NCBI RefSeq assembly: GCF_900109465.1
Contig: NZ_FOAZ01000007.1
Coordinates: 1 to 64,000, forward strand
Reading direction: 5' to 3'
DNA: 64,000 nucleotides
DNA from: Streptacidiphilus jiangxiensis
GTDB lineage: Bacteria > Actinomycetota > Actinomycetes > Streptomycetales > Streptomycetaceae
Each line of letters starts with the position of its first letter. The first letter of the stretch is position 1. Positions 7,765 to 15,128 of the stretch are shown here, in pieces. The translations under genes and the position numbers were made by a program. A model generated the notes under the pieces. The model ran no database searches and was not told where the DNA came from. It saw only the letters and a program-made list of their open reading frames with translations.

Positions 7765-9258
7765 TCACCCTGCCGCGATGGCGTCGTCACGACTGGGCAC
7801 GGTGGGCACAGGTGCGCGCCACAGCAGGATGTCGTCGCGGAAGGACTGGTGGACGGGGACGAGTTCGTTCGGGTCGTCGAGGGAGGCGAGGGTGACCGCG
7901 ATACTCGTCGCCCCGTCGTCCCTGGCACAGACCTGGCTGCCGCAGTCGGGGCAGCGTCCGCGCCGGGAGTCGGGCCAGGTGGCGTGCCAGACGGGTTCCC
8001 CGGCGGGGCCGATCCAGGTGAACTGGGCCAGGTCGAAGCCGACCCAGGTCATCTCCGCCGCTCCGGACAGGCTGCGGCAATGCCGGCAGGAGCAGATGTG
8101 CGGCCAGTCGGGGCTTCCGGTGGCCCGGTAGCGCAGGGCTCCGCACTGGCAGCCGCCCTCGCGCACGGCAGGCCCGGCGGCCGGGTAGGCGTGCCGGTCC
8201 TGACATGCGGTCTGCATCAGCGCGGCCCGGGAGGCAAGCGGATAGGCATGCGCGGAGCCCGCGGACTGGTAGGCGTGCGGGAAGGCGATGGCGAGCACGT
8301 CCAGGCTCGGCTGGAACAGCGGGGCCGGCAGCGGGCCGATCGGGTGCCACTCCCACCGCTCGATCAGGTGCGGCTCCTTGGCCTCGGGAGTGCCGGAGAA
8401 GGTGTTCACGTACGCGGCGACGGTCGTGCGTGGCAGGCCGCCGCGCCCGTCGACGAGCATCGCGAGGAGCTGCACGTCGCCGGGTGTGACGAGCAGCCCC
8501 GTCTCCTCGCCGATCTCCCGGGCCGCGGTGCTGGTCAGGTGTTCCCCGGGCCGGGGCTTGCCGCCGACCGCTTCGAGCAGGCCCGCGAAGCGGGCGGAGC
8601 GGCCGAGCAGCACCCGGTTCGTTCTGGGGTCGTGGATGACGACGCCGACGCCGAACAGAGCGTTCGCCGCCGGGACGTGCTTCTCCTGGGCGGTGTGGGA
8701 GGGCAGAGGCTCGCGCAGCACCAGGACGACGAGGTCGCCTGCCTGATGGCGCTGGACGGCACCGAACCCGCCGGTCAGGTCGGCGATCTGCTGCTCGTCG
8801 AGGGCGACGGGGCGGGGCTCGGTGGGGGTGCTGAGGATGAGAGTGCCGCCGGGGCGCAGCAGGTGGCGGACGAGGGCGAGGAGCCTTGGTTGGTCCAGGA
8901 AGGCGCCGGTCAGGCGGCAGGTGATCAGGTCGAAAGAGGCGCGCGGGAACGCGTCGAAGCCGTCCCGTTCGACGTCCAAGACCACGTACCGCGCCGGGAG
9001 GCCCGCCTCTGCGGCTGCCGCTCGGGCCTGTTCGACAGCGGGGCGGGAGAGGTCGACGCCGGTTCCGGTCCAGCCCAGGGCGGCGAGGTGGCGGGTCGTT
9101 TCGCCGGTGCCGCAGCCGAGGTCGAGGGCTGTCCCGCCGCCGGGCGGCGGGAGGTGGTGGTTCAGGAGTCGGCGCTCCTCGTCACGCAGCGGGGCGAACG
9201 GGTTGCCCGCGCTGTAGGCGGAGTTGCCGTGGTGCTGGTTCGTCGACGTGGTGGTCAT
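7765..9258 (-). CDS. Three-domain fusion: SAM methyltransferase - NUDIX hydrolase - GFA zinc domain
   Basis: One uninterrupted 497-residue frame holds three enzymatic modules. Residues 30-185 are a class I methyltransferase (DLGCGTGETTRHL at 46, LRPGGTLILSTP near 135). Residues 200-325 are a NUDIX domain with GGKPRPGEH followed by AAREIGEETGL. Residues 365-490 are a GFA/CENP-V zinc fold with GGCQCGALRY, CSCRHC and CPDCGSQVC cysteine clusters. GFA proteins act on glutathione-like formaldehyde adducts or related thiols. The junctions are joined by short Ala/Pro linkers (about 325-365), so this is not a frameshift artefact. The ATG at 9258 begins an MTTT sequence like the next upstream gene; the ribosome site is weak. 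Methyltransferase-NUDIX fusions are known in Streptomyces; the added GFA domain is unusual. Confidence 0.85.
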   Translation of the reverse strand: MTTTSTNQHHGNSAYSAGNPFAPLRDEERRLLNHHLPPPGGGTALDLGCGTGETTRHLAALGWTGTGVDLSRPAVEQARAAAAEAGLPARYVVLDVERDGFDAFPRASFDLITCRLTGAFLDQPRLLALVRHLLRPGGTLILSTPTEPRPVALDEQQIADLTGGFGAVQRHQAGDLVVLVLREPLPSHTAQEKHVPAANALFGVGVVIHDPRTNRVLLGRSARFAGLLEAVGGKPRPGEHLTSTAAREIGEETGLLVTPGDVQLLAMLVDGRGGLPRTTVAAYVNTFSGTPEAKEPHLIERWEWHPIGPLPAPLFQPSLDVLAIAFPHAYQSAGSAHAYPLASRAALMQTACQDRHAYPAAGPAVREGGCQCGALRYRATGSPDWPHICSCRHCRSLSGAAEMTWVGFDLAQFTWIGPAGEPVWHATWPDSRRGRCPDCGSQVCARDDGATSIAVTLASLDDPNELVPVHQSFRDDILLWRAPVPTVPSRDDAIAAG

Positions 9259-9307
9259 GTCCCGCTTTCGTGATCGTGGCCGCGGTGGGGCGAGCGGGGA
9301 AGGGTGC

Positions 9308-10549
9308 TCACGCGCGAATGCTTCCGGTGTGGATGAGGTCGAGGACCTCGCCGGCGGGCCGGACGTCGCCGAAGGAGCGGTACACCACGCGCAGGCTTGC
9401 GTTGTGGGCCTCGTCGGTGCCGCCTGCGCAGCCGTCCGCGACGACGACGGCCCGGTATCCGAGCTCGGCGGCGTCCCGGCAGGTTCCCTCCACGCACACG
9501 CCGGTGACGGTGCCGCACAGCACCAGCGTGGTGATGTCCCGCTGCTGCAGGAGCTGGTGCAGGTCGCTGCTGCCGGGGAACAGGGCGCTTGTCCCGGTCT
9601 TCTCCAGCAAGAGGTCCGCCTGCTCGTCCACCGCGAGGCCGTCCAGGAGTCGGGAGGGCAGCGGCCCGGTGCCGCCGGAGGCCCGGAACATCTCGGCGAC
9701 CTCGGTCCCGTAGAACTCCTCACGCACGGGCCGGTGTTCACCGGTTCCGGGCAGCACCCACACCACCGTGCCGCCCGCCTGGCGCAGCGCGTCGGCGATC
9801 CGGTTCACCTGGGGGACGATGCCGCGCAGGTAGGGGCCGTCGAAGAACGGCACCGCGTCGATCACCAGCAGTGCGGTGCGCCGCGGGTCCAGGCCGGTGA
9901 ACCCGTGCCGGCGGCCCCGTCGGTCCTCCTGCCGCTGGTACTCCCGCGGGTCGATCCGCCACTGGTGCACCAGCGCCGAGGGGCCCGGCCCACCGGTGCG
10001 CCCTGGCGGTTCCGGGGCCGCGCCGGCGAGGTTGCCGGGGGAGTCGGACCCGGTGAGGCGCCGCAGCGTGCGGGCGTCGGCGAGGAGCTGGTCCTCGTCC
10101 TGACGTCCCTCGTCGAGGAAGGCCCAGGGCATCGGTCCGCCCGGGGCGGGGTCGTCCACGGTGCGCGGGTACATGTGGGCGTGCAGGTGGGGGAGCACGT
10201 TGCCCAGCAGTTCGATGTTCAGCTTCAACGCCTGGTAGTGGCGCTTCAACGCATCCCCGGCGGTAAGGAGTTCGCGCCAGAATCCGGCGGCTTCCTGCTC
10301 GTTCAGGTCGGTGGGGTCGGCGACGTGCCCCGGTCCCTTCCAACGGGCGACGGTGTAGCCGCGCACCTGGCCGCTGCGCCACAGGTACGCGTCCAGGTAG
10401 GTGCCGTTGAAGAACCGCACGCCCCACCCGATGTCGTCCTGGTCCGGGGTGGCGCACATCCCGCAGCCCTCACCCGAGAGCAGGCGGGCGAAGTTCTCGG
10501 GCCAGGACACCGGGGCGTCGGCGGGGAGGCTGTCGTCGGTGGTCGTCAT
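9308..10549 (-). CDS. HIT domain - isochorismatase/cysteine hydrolase fusion
   Basis: The 413-residue protein fuses two hydrolases. Residues 20-150 form a HIT domain with the histidine triad HLHAHM at 121-126; HIT proteins cleave or transfer nucleotidyl groups. Residues 215-405 form an isochorismatase-like cysteine hydrolase with the complete triad Asp231 (LLVIDAV), Lys317 (LLEKTGTSALF) and Cys352 (TGVCVEGTCRDA). A Pro/Gly-rich linker (about 165-195) joins them. The triad fits amidases such as nicotinamidase rather than a true isochorismatase. It follows the NUDIX gene by 22 bases and precedes the methyltransferase-NUDIX-GFA gene by 49 bases, so all three are co-transcribed. The combination suggests stepwise processing of a nucleotide-linked amide. 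Confidence 0.85.
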   Translation of the reverse strand: MTTTDDSLPADAPVSWPENFARLLSGEGCGMCATPDQDDIGWGVRFFNGTYLDAYLWRSGQVRGYTVARWKGPGHVADPTDLNEQEAAGFWRELLTAGDALKRHYQALKLNIELLGNVLPHLHAHMYPRTVDDPAPGGPMPWAFLDEGRQDEDQLLADARTLRRLTGSDSPGNLAGAAPEPPGRTGGPGPSALVHQWRIDPREYQRQEDRRGRRHGFTGLDPRRTALLVIDAVPFFDGPYLRGIVPQVNRIADALRQAGGTVVWVLPGTGEHRPVREEFYGTEVAEMFRASGGTGPLPSRLLDGLAVDEQADLLLEKTGTSALFPGSSDLHQLLQQRDITTLVLCGTVTGVCVEGTCRDAAELGYRAVVVADGCAGGTDEAHNASLRVVYRSFGDVRPAGEVLDLIHTGSIRA

Positions 10550-10571
10550 GCTCGGGAATCCCTTCTGGCGG

Positions 10572-11072
10572 TCAGGTGGCTGGGGTCTCGACGTAGGCGG
10601 GGGTGCCGGGGCGGGCCGCGAGGAGCAGGGAGAGTTGCTCGAACTGCTCGTCAGGGATGTCGGGGCGCCAATCGGCAAGGGTGCGCACCTGCCAGTGGGT
10701 GTGCTCGTCGGGGTCGAGCCGGATGCCCTCCATCTGGTGTGGGGTCAGCCGGCCGCCGTGGAAGAAGAAGCCCTGGTGGGCGAAGGGCCAGTACGGGCGC
10801 GGCGGGATCCACTGAACGCCCAGCAGCAGAGGCGGGCCGGCGAAGCGGATACCGGTTTCCTCCTCCGTCTCCCGGACGGCCACCTGCCACGGCGACTCCG
10901 TGGGGTCGTCGTGGTTGCCACCGGGCAGCTGCCAGCGCTGGAGCCGGTTCTCGTTGACGGAGTGCAGTTGGAGCAGCCGGTCCTCCGGGTCGGTGAAGAC
11001 CAGGGTCGCGAACACGGTCACCTTCGGCAGCCCGGCGCTGTACCGGGTCGGATCGATCCACGTCTTGGTCAT
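10572..11072 (-). CDS. NUDIX hydrolase
   Basis: This 166-residue NUDIX protein has the box at residues 51-75 (GGNHDDPTESPWQ then VAVRETEEETGI). The Glu residues for metal binding are present. Flanking strands KVTVFATLVFTDPEDRLLQL and a C-terminal EHTHWQVRTLADW support a full domain. The ATG at 11072 has GAGG upstream and overlaps the stop of the small gene before it as ATGA. Codon use matches the rest of the operon. Substrate cannot be read; a nucleotide-like compound is expected. Confidence 0.85.
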   Translation of the reverse strand: MTKTWIDPTRYSAGLPKVTVFATLVFTDPEDRLLQLHSVNENRLQRWQLPGGNHDDPTESPWQVAVRETEEETGIRFAGPPLLLGVQWIPPRPYWPFAHQGFFFHGGRLTPHQMEGIRLDPDEHTHWQVRTLADWRPDIPDEQFEQLSLLLAARPGTPAYVETPAT

Positions 11073-11329
11073 GGAGTCCTCGGCGGCGATTGGAGGTCCG
11101 GGGCTCGGTGGCGTCCGGTCCCGGGCGGGGGTGGGCGGTAGAGGGAGTCGTAGGCGGTGCGCAGGTCGGGGGCGACGGCGCAGGGTCGCCATCCGTCGGC
11201 CGTGAGCTGCTGGATCAGGCGAGGCCGGTCGGGGGCTTCCATGCGGGCCAGTCCCGGTTCCAGTGGGTCGGCCCGCAGGGCACCCAGCAGGCCGCCTGGC
11301 AGGTCGCCCGGCAGGTCGGATCGGCTCAC
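11069..11329 (-). CDS. Small protein of unknown function within the NUDIX operon
   Basis: An 86-residue frame begins at a GTG that overlaps the stop of the upstream NUDIX gene (GTGA) and ends with a TGA that overlaps the ATG of the next gene (ATGA). This double coupling is strong evidence that it is translated. The sequence has a helical middle (RPRLIQQLTADGWRPCAVA, DLRTAYDSLY) and a Pro/Arg-rich tail. No motif is recognisable. It could be a partner subunit or a specificity factor, which is only an inference from position. Confidence 0.65.
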   Translation of the reverse strand: MSRSDLPGDLPGGLLGALRADPLEPGLARMEAPDRPRLIQQLTADGWRPCAVAPDLRTAYDSLYRPPPPGTGRHRAPDLQSPPRTP

Positions 11330-12402
11330 CCCGATCCCTCCCCGGGGGCGAGGCCGTCGACGAGCTCGGTGAAACCGCCTCGGGCCAGAGCGGAGCGAAC
11401 GCGCTGTCCGTCCGGGGAGGGGAGGGAGTCGCCGGCCTGTTCGGCGTGGACCCACAGACCGGGCCCGGCCGGGCTGCTCGCGGTGGACAGGGAGAACAGG
11501 TGGACCAAGGTCGGTGGTGCCTGGGGACCCTCGGGGTGGATGACCCAGTCCACCGCGCGGAGGGTGAGAGGTTGGTGGAGGCGGACGATCCGGGCGGCGG
11601 CCTGCTGGGGGAGCTCCTGGTGGACGGGCACCGGCCCGCCGGGCAGCCGCGGCCGGCCGGATGCGGTGGACAGCCACAGGCGGCCGTCGGGCCGGGTCAG
11701 CAGCACTTCGGCGTGGCAGTGGGCGCGCGGCCTGGTCGCGAGGTAGGTGGCGCGGTCCATCGGCAGGACCACGCCGTCCGGCGGCACGGAGCGTGGCGTG
11801 GTCCTCGCACGCTCGGCGGCGATGAGGACGGAGGCGGTCGCGGCCGGGTCGTAGGGGCGCCCCGCGACCAGGGCCAGCGGGCCGGTGCCGCGGTCGGCGG
11901 CGGTCAGGGAGGCGGTGACCCGGCGGCCGAGGCGGGGCGGCAGCAGGTCCGCGCATTCGGGGACGGTGCGCAGCGACCAGCCGCTGATCTCGCTCGGCTG
12001 TACGCGGATACGCTCCAGGTCGCCGTCCGTCAGGGGGTTTTCGGTCCGATAGAGATAGGCGATCACCGGCGGCCGGTCCCGGCCCAGCACGTAGTCGACG
12101 CAGGCGAGCTGTCCCAGCCTCAGGTCGAGCCCGACCTCCTCCGACAGCTCCCGCGCGGCCGTGGTCCGGGGTGTCTCTCCCGGTTCGGTGCCGCCGCCGG
12201 GGACGGCGAACGGGTAGTGCCGGTCGTAGGTGATCTCCACCAGCAGGCAGCGGCCCTGCCGGTCGCGGGCCAGCACACCTGCGGCCGTCAGAACCAGGTC
12301 GTCGACGTTGCCGCGACGCCGCGGTCCGGTCGGCGTCGGGTGCCGGGAGTGCCCAGAGTGCCGGGGGTGCTGGGGTTGCTGGGGTTGCTGGGGTGTGGTC
12401 AT
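11326..12402 (-). CDS. Tandem NUDIX protein (active N-domain, degenerate C-domain)
   Basis: The 358-residue product opens with a Gln/Pro/His/Ser-rich stretch of about 30 residues, then an N-terminal NUDIX domain whose box reads GGGTEPGETPR then TTAARELSEEVGL. A second NUDIX-shaped region in the C-terminal half (CHAEVLLTRPDGRLWLSTA, then LPGGPVPVHQELPQQAAARI) keeps the fold pattern but lacks the REXXEE acid residues, so it is probably non-catalytic. The ATG at 12402 follows GGAGG by seven bases. It lies 46 bases after the MurF-like gene and couples to the small gene downstream. Confidence 0.82.
   Translation of the reverse strand: MTTPQQPQQPQHPRHSGHSRHPTPTGPRRRGNVDDLVLTAAGVLARDRQGRCLLVEITYDRHYPFAVPGGGTEPGETPRTTAARELSEEVGLDLRLGQLACVDYVLGRDRPPVIAYLYRTENPLTDGDLERIRVQPSEISGWSLRTVPECADLLPPRLGRRVTASLTAADRGTGPLALVAGRPYDPAATASVLIAAERARTTPRSVPPDGVVLPMDRATYLATRPRAHCHAEVLLTRPDGRLWLSTASGRPRLPGGPVPVHQELPQQAAARIVRLHQPLTLRAVDWVIHPEGPQAPPTLVHLFSLSTASSPAGPGLWVHAEQAGDSLPSPDGQRVRSALARGGFTELVDGLAPGEGSG
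12368..12394. repeat. Three copies of a 9-bp repeat at the start of the tandem NUDIX gene
   Basis: The unit tgctggggt occurs three times in a row. On the coding strand it gives the PQQPQQPQ low-complexity start of the NUDIX protein. In-frame slippage here would change the length of the N-terminus without breaking the gene. Confidence 0.8.
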
Positions 12403-12448
12403 CCGGCGGCCTCCGTCACACGGGCTGCCGCCGCAGCCCGGCGTCGCG

Positions 12449-13834
12449 TCACGTGTCTGCACCGGCAGCGGCCAGCGCGAAGGCCAGGGGTTGCAGGCCC
12501 GCGTCACGCGAACCCTTGACCAGCACCACGTCCCCCGGCACCAGCAATTCCTCCAGCACCGGCAGCGCCTCCTGTGCGGTGGCAGCGAAGACCTCCACGC
12601 CCGCCCCGTCGGCCAGCCAGATCGCCTCCGGACCGCCGACGGGGATGAGCAGCACACCGAGGTCACGGGCCAGCGCCCCGATTCCGCGATGAGCGGCGGG
12701 CGCCTCGTCGCCGAGCTCCAGCATCGCCCCGAGGACCGCCACCGGCCGCCGCCCGCTCCCGCCGGTCATCGTCACCAGGGTGTGCAGCGCCGCCCGCACC
12801 GAGTCGGGGTTGGCGTTGTAGGCGTCGTTGACGACCGTGACACCGTCGCCGCGCTCGAGCACCTGCCCGCGACCCGCCGTCAGCGGGACCGCCCCCGACA
12901 GGAGTTCCGCGCACTGCTCCACACTCATGCCGAGCGCCCAGGCCGCGGCCGCGGCGGCGAGCGCGTTGTCGACCTGGTGACCGCCGAGCAGTTGCAGGCG
13001 CACCGGGGCGTGGCCGGTGGGCGTGTGCAGTACGAAGCAGGCACGGCCGTGCGCGTCGAGGGCGACCTGCTCGGCCCGCACGTGTGCACCCTCACTACGG
13101 CCGAACCAGACCACCTGCCCGCGCGTGCGCGGGGCCATCGCGGCGACCAGAGGGTCGTCCAGGTTGAGCACGGCGTGCCCGGCCGGGGTCAGCTTCTCGA
13201 CGATTTCGCGCTTGGCCTGAGCGATCCTGTCGCGGGAGCCGAACTCGCCGATGTGGGCGGTGCCGACGTTCAGCACCACCGCCACATCCAGCGGGGGAGC
13301 CAGGCCGACCAGCTCGCGGATGTGGCCCACCCCGCGCGCGCCCATCTCCAGCACCAGGTAGCGGCACGCCTCCGCAGCCGCAGCCCGACTGACGGTCACG
13401 GGAAGGCCGATGGTGTTGTTGAAGCTCTGGGCGGTCGCGGTGGTGGGCCCGAGGGCGGGCAGCAGTTGCGCGATGAGGTCCTTGGTCGAGGTCTTGCCCG
13501 CCGACCCGGTGATCCCCACCGTGCGGGTCCCGGACGCCTCCAATCGAGCGGACAGTACCTCGGTCAACTGGGCCACCGCCGCCGGGACGTCGTCCACGAC
13601 GACGGCCGGCACTCCGACCGGGCGCTGCGCCAGCACGCCGACCGCGCCCGCAGCGACCGCCTGCCGGGCGAAGTCGTGCCCGTCCCGCGCCCCGTGCAGG
13701 CACAGGAACAGCTCACCGGCCCGGACGTGACGCGAGTCGAACTGGAACGAACCCACAACCGCCGCGGGGTCAGGCACGTCGTGGAGCGATCCGCCGGTGA
13801 GGGTGGCGAAGGCGGCAAGAGTCGACGAGAGCAC
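12449..13834 (-). CDS. MurF-like Mur ligase outside the cell-wall cluster
   Basis: The 461-residue protein has all three Mur ligase domains. An N-terminal substrate domain (VVGSFQFDSRHVRAGELFLCL) is followed by a central ATPase with P-loop GSAGKTST at 110-117 and the NNTIGLPVTV and EMGARGVGHI motifs. A C-terminal domain carries VVNDAYNANPDSVRAAL. These are MurF signatures: MurF adds D-Ala-D-Ala to UDP-MurNAc-tripeptide with ATP. The housekeeping murF normally lies in the division and cell wall cluster; here it sits in a NUDIX operon, so it is probably a paralogue that ligates another acid and amine. The GTG start has GGAAGG upstream. Confidence 0.85.
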   Translation of the reverse strand: MLSSTLAAFATLTGGSLHDVPDPAAVVGSFQFDSRHVRAGELFLCLHGARDGHDFARQAVAAGAVGVLAQRPVGVPAVVVDDVPAAVAQLTEVLSARLEASGTRTVGITGSAGKTSTKDLIAQLLPALGPTTATAQSFNNTIGLPVTVSRAAAAEACRYLVLEMGARGVGHIRELVGLAPPLDVAVVLNVGTAHIGEFGSRDRIAQAKREIVEKLTPAGHAVLNLDDPLVAAMAPRTRGQVVWFGRSEGAHVRAEQVALDAHGRACFVLHTPTGHAPVRLQLLGGHQVDNALAAAAAAWALGMSVEQCAELLSGAVPLTAGRGQVLERGDGVTVVNDAYNANPDSVRAALHTLVTMTGGSGRRPVAVLGAMLELGDEAPAAHRGIGALARDLGVLLIPVGGPEAIWLADGAGVEVFAATAQEALPVLEELLVPGDVVLVKGSRDAGLQPLAFALAAAGADT

Positions 13835-13889
13835 AGGAGACAGACCTTCCGGTCGGGGCAGACAGGGGAGAGGGGCAGCGGACGGCGAG

Positions 13890-15128
13890 TCAGCGGGCGG
13901 CCTGGGCGATCACGAAACGCGTGCCGGGCCGGTCCACCACCCGGCCCGGCGGCAGGGACCCGTCGGGGGTGTCAGCGGGGAACGCGTGCACGACGGCGTC
14001 CGCGCCGCCACGGAACTCGGCGTCCCATCGACGGACCAGATCGGCCAGGCGCTGCGCGGCCTGCCCGGCGTCGGGCCCGTGCGCGAACACCCCGAACTCG
14101 TGGAAACGCTCGTCCACCTGGCGCATGACCACGTAGGTGAGGGCTCCGGTGGTCGCGGTGGCGCTGTGCCCGATCCCGAGCCACGACAGGCGCTCCCCAC
14201 CCGGGTCCAGGATCTGTCCGGACGGGCCGAAGTAGCGCAGGTACGGGGTGAGTCGGGTGGACAGGTACTGGTCCAGGTGCGGGATCACGGGCTCCATCCG
14301 TGCCACCTGCACCCCGGTCCACACCCGCTTCTGCTCGCCTTGGGCCAGGCCCAACACCCTGTCAGCGGCGACATCGAGGGCGTCGGTGACATGCAGTTCA
14401 GCGTCGCCGGGCAGAGCGATCCGCTCGGCGCGGTGCGCGCCGTCGCCCTGCATCGCGACAAACCCGCACAGGAGTTGCCGCTCGGCCCGCCACGAGCCGC
14501 CACCGTCCTCGCAAGGCTGGAAGGTGTAGCAGCGGGACAGGCCCAGCAGGGTCAGCGGCACGACGATCCGCGCGCCCGGTGCAGCCTGCTCCCTCCAGGT
14601 GGTCGCCAGGTCGGTGGCCTGCGCGGTCACGATCACCGCGTCGAACGGCCCGGCGTCGGCGGCCCCGTAGTGGCCGTCGCCGCAGCGCATGTCCACGTTG
14701 GTGATCCCCGCACCGGCCAGGGCGGCACGGGCGTCGTCCACCAGCTCGGGGTCGATCTCGACGCTCACCACCCGCCCGGCGGGACCGACGAGCTGCGCCG
14801 CGAGGGCGGCGTTGATGCCCCGCGCGCCGCCGATCTCCAGGACCCGGTCACCAGGTTGGATCCTGGCTTCCTCCAGCATGTGGGCGACCAGCCAGGGCGC
14901 GGACGCGGACGAGACCGTGTGACCGTCGGCGTTGCGCTTGACCGGCACGGTGTCGTCGGCCGAGTACACCAGCGCGAGGTCGGCGCCGGGCAGGAAGCTC
15001 TCCTTGGCCAGGGAGCCCATGGCGTCCGCCACCGGCTGGGTACGGATCCACTTCTTGGCGCGTAGTTCCTCGACCATCCGGGCGCGCAGCGCGTCGCTGG
15101 TGTCGGTGCAGGTGACGGGGGTGCTCAA
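13890..15128 (-). CDS. PCMT-like O-methyltransferase (FxLD-system type), first gene of NUDIX operon
   Basis: This 412-residue protein has an N-terminal PCMT-like region (LRARMVEELRAKKWIRTQPV) and a SAM site VLEIGGARGINAAL near residue 97, followed by VVSVEIDPELVDDARAAL and AVIVTAQATDL. Relatives in actinomycetes are annotated as the methyltransferase of the FxLD lanthipeptide system, or as protein-L-isoaspartate methyltransferase, which methylate side-chain carboxylates. The C-terminal 200 residues are additional and not assigned. The TTG start at 15128 is supported by GGAGG five bases upstream. No lanthipeptide dehydratase, cyclase or precursor is visible nearby, so an FxLD role is doubtful. 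Confidence 0.75.
   Translation of the reverse strand: MSTPVTCTDTSDALRARMVEELRAKKWIRTQPVADAMGSLAKESFLPGADLALVYSADDTVPVKRNADGHTVSSASAPWLVAHMLEEARIQPGDRVLEIGGARGINAALAAQLVGPAGRVVSVEIDPELVDDARAALAGAGITNVDMRCGDGHYGAADAGPFDAVIVTAQATDLATTWREQAAPGARIVVPLTLLGLSRCYTFQPCEDGGGSWRAERQLLCGFVAMQGDGAHRAERIALPGDAELHVTDALDVAADRVLGLAQGEQKRVWTGVQVARMEPVIPHLDQYLSTRLTPYLRYFGPSGQILDPGGERLSWLGIGHSATATTGALTYVVMRQVDERFHEFGVFAHGPDAGQAAQRLADLVRRWDAEFRGGADAVVHAFPADTPDGSLPPGRVVDRPGTRFVIAQAAR

Noticed and set aside
9224..10957. 577-codon plus-strand frame over the HIT and NUDIX genes
   Set aside because: It is a shadow of the minus-strand genes, which have intact catalytic motifs.
13797..15065. Long plus-strand open frames opposite the MurF and methyltransferase genes
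   Set aside because: They lack family motifs and ribosome sites and mirror the coding bias of the true minus-strand genes; such shadows are common at this GC content.
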